From: Pseudomonas resinovorans NBRC 106553
GTDB taxonomy: Bacteria > Pseudomonadota > Gammaproteobacteria > Pseudomonadales > Pseudomonadaceae
DNA length: 64,000 bases
Direction: 5' to 3'
NCBI RefSeq assembly: GCF_000412695.1
Contig: NC_021499.1
Coordinates: 5,270,001-5,334,000, forward strand
The position numbers and the translations under genes were made by a program. The notes under the pieces were generated by a model. That model did not search any database. It had not been told where the DNA came from and saw only the letters and a list, made by a program, of their open reading frames with translations. Below, one piece after another: positions 58,751 to 64,000 of this stretch (position 1 is the first letter of the stretch; each line of letters begins with the position of its first letter).

Positions 58751-59602
58751 ATGCAGGATGCGCAACTCATCCTGCCGGCGCCGGCCAAGCTCAACCTGAT
58801 GCTGCATATCCTCGGCCGCCGCGCCGATGGCTATCACCAGCTGCAGACGCTCTTCCAGTTCCTCGACCATGGCGACGAACTGGGCTTTTCCCTGCGCCAG
58901 GACGGAGAAATCCACCTGCGCACCGAAGTCCCCGGCGTCCCCCACGACAGCAACCTGATCGTCCGCGCCGCCCGCCGCCTGCAAGCCGAGTCCGGCTGTC
59001 GGCTGGGCGCCGATATCTGGCTGGACAAGCGACTGCCCATGGGCGGCGGCATCGGTGGCGGCAGTTCCGACGCCGCAACCACCCTCCTCGCCCTGGATCG
59101 GCTGTGGAACCTCGGCTGGAGCGAAGACCGCCTGGCCGAACTGGGCCTCACTCTGGGCGCAGACGTGCCGGTCTTCGTGCGCGGCCGCGCAGCCTTCGCG
59201 GAAGGTGTCGGCGAGCAACTGACGCCGGTGCAGCTGCCGGAGCCCTGGTTCCTCGTCGCCGTGCCGCAAGTCTTTGTCAGCACAGCAGAAGTTTTCTCCG
59301 ATCCCGAGTTGACACGGGATACTCCGCCCATTAAAGTTCGCAGCCTTCTTGAGGGGGGCGGTCGAAACGACTGTCAGCCGGTGGTCGAGAAGCGTTACCC
59401 AGATGTACGTAACGCGCTGATCTTGTTGAGTAAATTCACATCAGCTAAATTGACCGGCACTGGAGCTTGTGTGTTTGGGAGCTTCCCAAGCAAGAGCGAT
59501 GCTGATAAAGTCTCGCGCCAACTTCCGGCCTCTCTGCCGAGCTTCGTAGCCCAGGGCCGCAACATCTCCATGTTGCACCGCAAGCTTCAAGGTCTGGCTT
59601 GA
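58751..59602 (+). CDS. ispE: 4-diphosphocytidyl-2-C-methyl-D-erythritol kinase
   Basis: A 283-residue GHMP kinase of the MEP isoprenoid pathway. Start [24 protein letters not shown] near 4-27, ATP motif [20 protein letters not shown] near 95-115, and late [10 protein letters not shown] near 238-248. The length fits (283). ATG sits one base after the lolB stop (TGACATG). Its 3' part leads straight into two tRNA-Gln genes, 32 bases downstream. Confidence 0.95.
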   Translation: MQDAQLILPAPAKLNLMLHILGRRADGYHQLQTLFQFLDHGDELGFSLRQDGEIHLRTEVPGVPHDSNLIVRAARRLQAESGCRLGADIWLDKRLPMGGGIGGGSSDAATTLLALDRLWNLGWSEDRLAELGLTLGADVPVFVRGRAAFAEGVGEQLTPVQLPEPWFLVAVPQVFVSTAEVFSDPELTRDTPPIKVRSLLEGGGRNDCQPVVEKRYPDVRNALILLSKFTSAKLTGTGACVFGSFPSKSDADKVSRQLPASLPSFVAQGRNISMLHRKLQGLA

Positions 59603-59634
59603 GAAGGAATGCAAGGCATTCGGTTGTACGATAC

Positions 59635-59709
59635 AGGGGCGTCGCCAAGCGGTAAGGCAGCAGGTTTTGATCCTGCCATGCGTTGGTTCGAATCCAGCCG
59701 CCCCTGCCA
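59635..59709 (+). tRNA. tRNA-Gln (TTG anticodon), copy 1
   Basis: A 75-nt cloverleaf: acceptor AGGGGCG pairs with CGCCCCT, followed by GCCA with the CCA end encoded. The anticodon loop GGTTTTGATCC gives TTG, and the T-loop is TTCGAAT. It reads CAA/CAG glutamine codons. Confidence 0.97.
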
Positions 59710-59770
59710 TTTACCCAACGGGTTCATGCGTACAGCACAACGAAAGCACTGCACAGCAAGTTAAATTTTT

Positions 59771-59845
59771 AGGGGCGTCGCCAAGCGGTAAGGCAGCAGG
59801 TTTTGATCCTGCCATGCGTTGGTTCGAATCCAGCCGCCCCTGCCA
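59771..59845 (+). tRNA. tRNA-Gln (TTG anticodon), copy 2
   Basis: Identical over all 75 bases to the copy 61 bases upstream; also ends in an encoded CCA. It is probably cotranscribed with copy 1. The inter-tRNA spacer shows no promoter or gene. Confidence 0.97.
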
Positions 59846-59929
59846 TACACTTAAAAAGCTGTTCAAAAGCCAAGGCCTTTGAACGGCTTTTTGATTCATC
59901 AGGTTACCCTCAGCCGGCAGGTACTGCGC

Positions 59930-60871
59930 GTGTCCAAGATGATGGTCTTCACGGGGAACGCCAACCCCGATCTGGCGCGTCGCGTCGTACGTCAACTGCA
60001 TATCCCCCTCGGCGACGCCTCCGTAGGCAAGTTCTCCGACGGCGAAATCAGTGCTGAAATCAATGAAAATGTCCGCGGCAAGGACGTCTTCCTGATCCAG
60101 CCGACTTGCGCACCGACCAACGACAACCTGATGGAACTGGTGGTGATGGCTGACGCCTTCCGCCGTTCCTCGGCGTCCCGCATCACCGCGGTCATCCCCT
60201 ACTTCGGCTATGCCCGCCAGGATCGCCGTCCGCGTTCCGCCCGCGTGGCAATCAGCGCCAAGGTCGTGGCCGACATGCTGACCGTGGTCGGTATCGACCG
60301 CGTGCTCACCGTCGACCTGCACGCCGACCAGATCCAGGGCTTCTTCGACATTCCGGTGGACAACATCTACGGCTCCCCGGTCCTGGTCGATGACATCGAA
60401 GACCAGCGCTTCGAGAACCTGATGATCGTTTCCCCGGACATCGGCGGCGTGGTTCGCGCCCGTGCCGTGGCCAAGTCCCTGGGCGTTGACCTTGCCATCA
60501 TCGACAAGCGTCGTCCCAAGGCCAACCAGTCCGAAGTCATGCACATCATCGGCGATGTCGAAGGCCGCACCTGCGTGCTGGTTGACGACATGGTCGACAC
60601 CGCCGGCACCCTCGGCCATGCCGCCAAGGCCCTGAAGGACCATGGCGCCGCCAAGGTCTACGCCTACTGCACCCACCCGGTGCTGTCCGGCCGTGCCATC
60701 GAGAACATCGAAAACTCCGTGCTGGACGAGCTGGTGGTGACCAACACCATCCCCCTGTCCGCCGCGGCACAAGCCTGCTCGCGTATCCGTCAACTGGATA
60801 TCGCGCCGGTTGTGGCTGAAGCGGTCCGCCGCATCAGCAATGAGGAATCGATCAGCGCGATGTTCCGCTAA
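59930..60871 (+). CDS. prs: Ribose-phosphate pyrophosphokinase
   Basis: A 313-residue enzyme making PRPP from ribose-5-phosphate and ATP, feeding purine, pyrimidine, histidine and NAD pathways, including the hpt and upp salvage enzymes here. [20 protein letters not shown] near 37-56, [19 protein letters not shown] (PRPP synthase signature) near 129-147 and [14 protein letters not shown] (PRPP motif) near 215-228. The start is GTG ([10 protein letters not shown]) with AGGT upstream, matching the usual 313-residue length; an ATG 17 codons earlier would be non-homologous. A terminator follows. Confidence 0.95.
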   Translation: MSKMMVFTGNANPDLARRVVRQLHIPLGDASVGKFSDGEISAEINENVRGKDVFLIQPTCAPTNDNLMELVVMADAFRRSSASRITAVIPYFGYARQDRRPRSARVAISAKVVADMLTVVGIDRVLTVDLHADQIQGFFDIPVDNIYGSPVLVDDIEDQRFENLMIVSPDIGGVVRARAVAKSLGVDLAIIDKRRPKANQSEVMHIIGDVEGRTCVLVDDMVDTAGTLGHAAKALKDHGAAKVYAYCTHPVLSGRAIENIENSVLDELVVTNTIPLSAAAQACSRIRQLDIAPVVAEAVRRISNEESISAMFR

Positions 60872-60892
60872 GCGGACATCCCTGATGAAAGT

Positions 60893-60916
60893 GCCCCGCT
60901 CCGGCGGGGCTTTTTG
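60893..60916 (+). terminator. Terminator after prs
   Basis: The hairpin GCCCCGC / GCGGGGC is followed by TTTTTG. Confidence 0.88.
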
Positions 60917-60978
60917 CCCAACCGCTCGAATGCTGGTCGCAAGCATTACGGGCGTTTTGGCTATTTTGGAGAAGTGAA

Positions 60979-61581
60979 ATGACTGATTTTGCCCTGAATG
61001 CCGAAGCGCGTTCCGACCTGGGGAAAGGTGCGAGCCGCCGCCTGCGTCGTAACGCCAACCTGGTTCCCGCTGTGATCTACGGCGGCGAGACTGCCCCGGT
61101 TTCCGTAAGCCTGCTGGCCAAAGACCTGGCCAAGCTGCTGGAAAACGAAGCTGCCTTCAGCCACGTGATCGCCCTGAACGTTTCCGGCGCTACCGAAACC
61201 GTTCTGATCAAGGCCCTGCAGCGTCACCCGGCCAAAGGCTTCGTTCTGCACGCTGACTTCCAGCGCGTAGTCGCCGGCCAGAAACTGTCCGCCCACGTAC
61301 CCCTGCACTTCATCAACGAAGCTACCTCCGTTGGCGTGAAGCAAGGCGGCGGCGAAGTTTCCCACACCATCGCTGAAGTCGAAGTCTCCTGCCTGCCGAA
61401 AGACCTGCCGGAGTTCATCGAAGTCGACCTGGCCCAGGTCGAAGTTGGCCAGACCGTTCACCTGTCCGACATCAAGCTGCCGAAAGGCGTTGAGCTGGTG
61501 GCCCTGGCCCACGGCAACGACCTGGCTGTCGCCAACATCCACGCTGCTCGCGTAGCGAAGGAAGAAGGCGCCGCCGAGTAA
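60979..61581 (+). CDS. rplY: 50S ribosomal protein L25 / general stress protein Ctc
   Basis: A 200-residue 5S-rRNA-binding protein of the long Ctc type: an L25 domain (about 5-92; [19 protein letters not shown] and VPAVIYGG) and a C-terminal TL5 extension (about 100-190; [21 protein letters not shown]). E. coli L25 has only the first domain. GGAGAAGTGAA precedes the ATG. Its codon use is noticeably richer in GTT/GCT than its neighbours, as in highly expressed genes. Confidence 0.95.
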   Translation: MTDFALNAEARSDLGKGASRRLRRNANLVPAVIYGGETAPVSVSLLAKDLAKLLENEAAFSHVIALNVSGATETVLIKALQRHPAKGFVLHADFQRVVAGQKLSAHVPLHFINEATSVGVKQGGGEVSHTIAEVEVSCLPKDLPEFIEVDLAQVEVGQTVHLSDIKLPKGVELVALAHGNDLAVANIHAARVAKEEGAAE

Positions 61582-61587
61582 TGCCTG

Positions 61588-61610
61588 CACCCGCCTCCCA
61601 GAGGCGGGTA
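61588..61610 (+). terminator. Hairpin between rplY and pth
   Basis: ACCCGCCTC and GAGGCGGGT flank CCA. No T-run follows, so it may be a weak terminator or a transcript stabiliser that lets pth be read at a lower level. Confidence 0.55.
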
Positions 61611-61641
61611 CTTGCTCGGAAGCTGAAGAAGGGCCCCTGTA

Positions 61642-62226
61642 GTGACTGCCATTCAACTGATCGTCGGCCTGGGTAATCCCGGCCCCGAATACGACCAGAC
61701 CCGGCATAACGCAGGGGCTCTTTTCGTTGAGCGCCTGGCCGACCGCGAAAGGGTCAACCTCGGCCTCGACAAGAAGTACTTCGGCCTGGTCGGGAAGTTT
61801 TCCCATCAAGGCCGCGACGTTCGTCTGCTGATCCCCACCACCTACATGAACCGCAGCGGCCAGTCCGTGGCGGCGTTGGCCGGGTTCTTCCGCATTCCCC
61901 CCGAGGCCATCCTGGTGGCCCACGACGAACTCGACATGCCCCCCGGCGTCGCCAAGCTCAAGACCGGCGGCGGCCACGGTGGCCACAACGGGTTGCGCGA
62001 CATCATCGCCCAGCTCGGCAACCAGAATTCGTTCCATCGCCTGCGGCTTGGCATCGGCCATCCGGGGCACAGCAGCCTGGTTTCCGGTTTCGTACTCAGC
62101 CGCGCCCCGCGCAGCGAACAGGAACTGCTCGACACCAGCATCGATTTCGCCCTCGACGTGATGCCCGAACTGCTCGCCGGTGACCTCACCCGCGCCATGC
62201 AGAAACTTCACAGTCGCAAGGCCTGA
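61642..62226 (+). CDS. pth: Peptidyl-tRNA hydrolase
   Basis: A 194-residue enzyme that releases tRNA from dropped-off peptidyl-t[23 protein letters not shown] near 6-25 contains the catalytic His; [13 protein letters not shown] near 66-78 and [12 protein letters not shown] near 111-122 complete the active site. The start is GTG, giving the conserved [11 protein letters not shown] beginning; GAAGGG is upstream. It lies between rplY and ychF, the classic arrangement. Confidence 0.95.
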   Translation: MTAIQLIVGLGNPGPEYDQTRHNAGALFVERLADRERVNLGLDKKYFGLVGKFSHQGRDVRLLIPTTYMNRSGQSVAALAGFFRIPPEAILVAHDELDMPPGVAKLKTGGGHGGHNGLRDIIAQLGNQNSFHRLRLGIGHPGHSSLVSGFVLSRAPRSEQELLDTSIDFALDVMPELLAGDLTRAMQKLHSRKA

Positions 62227-62247
62227 CCCCAAGCAGAGGCTTACACC

Positions 62248-63348
62248 ATGGGATTCAATTGCGGCATCGTCGGCCTGCCCAACGTCGGCAAGTCCACCCT
62301 GTTCAACGCCCTGACCAAGTCCGGCATCGCGGCGGAAAACTTCCCCTTCTGCACCATCGAGCCGAACAGCGGCATCGTGGCCATGCCCGATTCCCGCCTC
62401 AACGCCCTGGCCGAGATCGTCAAGCCCGAGCGTGTGATCCCCACCACCATGGAATTCGTCGACATCGCCGGCCTGGTAGCGGGTGCGTCCAAGGGTGAAG
62501 GCCTGGGCAACAAGTTCCTCGCCAACATCCGCGAGACCGACGCCATCGCCCACGTGGTGCGCTGCTTCGAAGACGAGAACGTCATCCACGTCTCCAACAG
62601 CGTCGACCCCAAGCGCGACATCGAGATCATCGACCTCGAACTGATCTTCGCCGACCTCGACAGCTGCGAGAAGCAACTGCAGAAAGTCGCGCGCAACGCC
62701 AAGGGCGGCGACAAGGACGCCCTGGCGCAGAAAGCCCTGCTGGAAAAACTCATCCCCCACTTCAGCGAAGGCAAGCCCGCGCGCTCCCTGCTGAAGAACC
62801 TGGGTGACGAGGAGAAGCGCCTGGTGCGCGGCTTCCACCTGCTCACCAGCAAGCCGGTGATGTACATCGCCAACGTGGCCGAAGACGGCTTCGACAACAA
62901 CCCGCACCTGGACGTGGTGAAAGCCATCGCCGAGGAAGAAGGCGCCATCGTGGTACCGGTCTGCAACAAGATCGAAGCCGAGATCGCCGAACTGGACGAC
63001 GGCGAGGAGAAGGACATGTTCCTGGAATCCCTCGGCCTCGAAGAGCCCGGCCTGAACCGCGTGATCCGCGCCGGCTACCAGCTGCTGAACCTGCAGACCT
63101 ACTTCACCGCTGGCGTGAAGGAAGTCCGCGCCTGGACCGTCCGCATCGGCGCCACCGCCCCGCAGGCCGCCGCGGTTATCCACACCGACTTCGAAAAGGG
63201 CTTCATCCGCGCCGAAGTGGTCGCTTACGACGACTTCATCCAGTACAAGGGTGAAAACGGTGCCAAGGAAGCCGGCAAATGGCGCCTGGAAGGCAAGGAA
63301 TACATCGTGAAAGACGGCGACGTGATGCACTTCCGCTTCAACGTCTGA
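62248..63348 (+). CDS. ychF: Ribosome-associated GTPase/ATPase YchF
   Basis: A 366-residue Obg-family P-loop protein (also called EngD) that prefers ATP. G1 [15 protein letters not shown] near 8-22, G3 [17 protein letters not shown] near 71-87, the NxxE-type specificity region, a coiled-coil insert, and a C-terminal TGS domain (about 280-362; [31 protein letters not shown]). The length matches E. coli YchF (363). It is the last gene of the prs-rplY-pth-ychF block; a strong terminator follows. Confidence 0.96.
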   Translation: MGFNCGIVGLPNVGKSTLFNALTKSGIAAENFPFCTIEPNSGIVAMPDSRLNALAEIVKPERVIPTTMEFVDIAGLVAGASKGEGLGNKFLANIRETDAIAHVVRCFEDENVIHVSNSVDPKRDIEIIDLELIFADLDSCEKQLQKVARNAKGGDKDALAQKALLEKLIPHFSEGKPARSLLKNLGDEEKRLVRGFHLLTSKPVMYIANVAEDGFDNNPHLDVVKAIAEEEGAIVVPVCNKIEAEIAELDDGEEKDMFLESLGLEEPGLNRVIRAGYQLLNLQTYFTAGVKEVRAWTVRIGATAPQAAAVIHTDFEKGFIRAEVVAYDDFIQYKGENGAKEAGKWRLEGKEYIVKDGDVMHFRFNV

Positions 63349-63355
63349 TCCACGG

Positions 63356-63385
63356 AAAAGCCCCGGTCTCCCGGGGCTTTTTCAT
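63356..63385 (+). terminator. Terminator after ychF
   Basis: The hairpin AAAGCCCCGG / CCGGGGCTTT is followed by TTCATT. Confidence 0.88.
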
Positions 63386-63398
63386 TCTGGTCCGCATA

Positions 63399-63433
63399 CG
63401 TAGGTTGGCGTAGAGCGCAGCGAAACCCAACAA
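63399..63433. repeat. Partial copy of the CGTAGGTTGG-type dispersed repeat
   Basis: CGTAGGTTGGCGTAGAGC ... GCGAAACCCAAC resembles the left half of the copies at 30114 and 42146; the right inverted end is missing. Confidence 0.55.
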
Positions 63434-63532
63434 GCTCGCCTCCCCTCCCCCACCTCCCGCGCCCGAACTCGCACAAAACCCCGCCGCCCAGCTAAACGAT
63501 TGAAAGATCACAAAATTATCTAAGCGAAGGGG

Positions 63533-63561
63533 TTGACAGCCCACCTCGACATGCGGAAAAT
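63533..63561 (+). promoter_or_regulatory. Promoter of tRNA-Met
   Basis: A perfect -35 TTGACA is followed after 17 bases by GAAAAT as a -10-like element and a GCGCGCC discriminator, which is typical of stringently controlled tRNA promoters. Confidence 0.6.
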
Positions 63562-63572
63562 GCGCGCCACTC

Positions 63573-63649
63573 GGCTACATAGCTCAGTCGGTTAGAGCGC
63601 AGCATTCATAATGCTGATGTCCCAGGTTCAAGTCCCGGTGTAGCCACCA
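63573..63649 (+). tRNA. tRNA-Met, elongator (CAT anticodon)
   Basis: A 77-nt cloverleaf: acceptor GGCTACA / TGTAGCC then ACCA. The anticodon loop is ATTCATAAT. The first pair is G-C, so it is an elongator, not initiator, tRNA. The D-loop has TCGGTTAGAG and the T-loop TTCAAGT. Confidence 0.97.
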
Positions 63650-63655
63650 TACAAA

Positions 63656-63685
63656 ACAAAGGGTTAGCGAAAGCTAGCCCTTTGT
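63656..63685 (+). terminator. Hairpin after tRNA-Met
   Basis: ACAAAGGGTTAGC and GCTAGCCCTTTGT flank a GAAA tetraloop with a single G-T pair. The T-run is poor; it probably ends the tRNA transcript. Confidence 0.65.
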
Positions 63686-63723
63686 GCTTTCTGGGGTAGT
63701 GACTACACCCTGTCTACCTCCCT

Positions 63724-64000
63724 TCAGTTACACCACTGCTGCTCACAGGGAACTCCATCGCGGTTCCCGTCCATCTTCACGCCAGGGCAGTGCTCCAGGA
63801 AGTAGGTCGCCTCTTCGCATGAAGTCATCTGCGAGCAATAGGTCCGTCCATCGCATGAGTAAGTGCGGGCAAGACTGGGTGAAGACGGCTTGCTGGAGAA
63901 GCTGAAGGGCGCGGAATCATTACCGAAGCTGACAATCGTCTGGCGATCCTGGTGCTTGAAGTAGAACTGCCACGCGGCGAAGCCAACAGCGAGTATGAGG
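63724..64000 (-). CDS. Excalibur-domain membrane protein, C-terminal part (5' truncated by window)
   Basis: The last 91 or so residues read LILAVGFAAWQFYFKHQDR (end of a membrane helix), a Ser-rich linker, then YSCDGRTYCSQMTSCEEATYF and the excalibur calcium-binding motif KMDGNRDGVPCEQQWC. From memory, Pseudomonas relatives carry an N-terminal cold-shock-like domain, a membrane helix and this module, so a cold-shock domain is expected beyond the window end. Codons such as TCA, AGT and ATA are used more than in neighbours, and GC over 63721-63900 is about 57% (103 of 180 counted), lower than the surroundings. Confidence 0.82.
   Translation of the reverse strand, partial: LILAVGFAAWQFYFKHQDRQTIVSFGNDSAPFSFSSKPSSPSLARTYSCDGRTYCSQMTSCEEATYFLEHCPGVKMDGNRDGVPCEQQWCN

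Noticed and set aside
59635..59845. tRNA-Gln pair as an integration site of a mobile element
   Set aside because: The genes on both sides (ispE, prs) are the normal neighbours and no integrase or extra sequence lies between them.

Overview
The window is a GC-rich bacterial chromosome segment whose gene content and order fit Pseudomonas in the broad sense, close to P. aeruginosa but not that species. From memory, unverified here, roughly 20-64 kb follows the P. aeruginosa order hprA - rsmC - lysP ... mqo ... hpt - upp - uraA ... hemH ... phr ... murI - moeB - prmC - prfA - hemA - TPR lipoprotein - lolB - ispE - tRNA-Gln - prs - rplY - pth - ychF - tRNA-Met. The first 20 kb looks like two other P. 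aeruginosa neighbourhoods joined together: pta/acyltransferase/OmpA-lipoprotein, and LuxR/DUF1329/DUF1302/acyl-CoA synthetase/thiolase. No phage, IS element, CRISPR array or complete mobile element was seen.

Layout. 1-1 kb: the 3' end of pta, then a 211-bp tandem duplication carrying large palindromes. 1-2.4 kb: a PlsC-type acyltransferase and an EthD-like protein. 2.5-8.3 kb: a hybrid histidine kinase overlapping a REC-PAS-GGDEF-EAL regulator (cyclic-di-GMP signalling). 8.5-10 kb: an OmpA-type lipoprotein and a metallo-beta-lactamase-fold hydrolase. 10-19.6 kb: a lipid-related locus (MalT/LuxR regulator, DUF1329, DUF1302 barrel, acyl-CoA synthetase, divergent thiolase) with several operator-like palindromes. 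20-25.8 kb: LysE exporter, hydroxyacid dehydrogenase, RsmC, a lysine-type permease, and a GDT1-family Mn exporter behind a yybP-ykoY-type Mn riboswitch. 25.8-34 kb: epimerase, M48 protease, chemoreceptor, an SRAP-like protein lacking its catalytic residues, two small proteins, an acyltransferase and lipoproteins. 34-43.6 kb: mqo, small proteins, a SulP transporter, purine and pyrimidine salvage (hpt, upp, uraA) and an MFS transporter.

43.7-50.4 kb is the most interesting stretch. Ferrochelatase, a TIGR01777 epimerase, a renalase-like FAD oxidoreductase, a DUF523-DUF1722 protein, a MerR/LitR-type regulator and DNA photolyase are arranged around three copies of a TRTACA-N12-TGTACA box, the pattern I recall for light-responsive class II LitR regulators. 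This looks like a light/near-UV response regulon that may connect heme synthesis, a thionucleobase-desulfidase-like protein and photorepair.

50.4-64 kb is housekeeping: a YkgJ protein, PagL, MurI, the MoeB-PrmC-PrfA-HemA overlapping operon, a TPR lipoprotein, LolB, IspE, two identical tRNA-Gln genes, Prs, L25, Pth, YchF and elongator tRNA-Met. After tRNA-Met the base and codon use shift, and a truncated excalibur-domain membrane protein runs off the window end.
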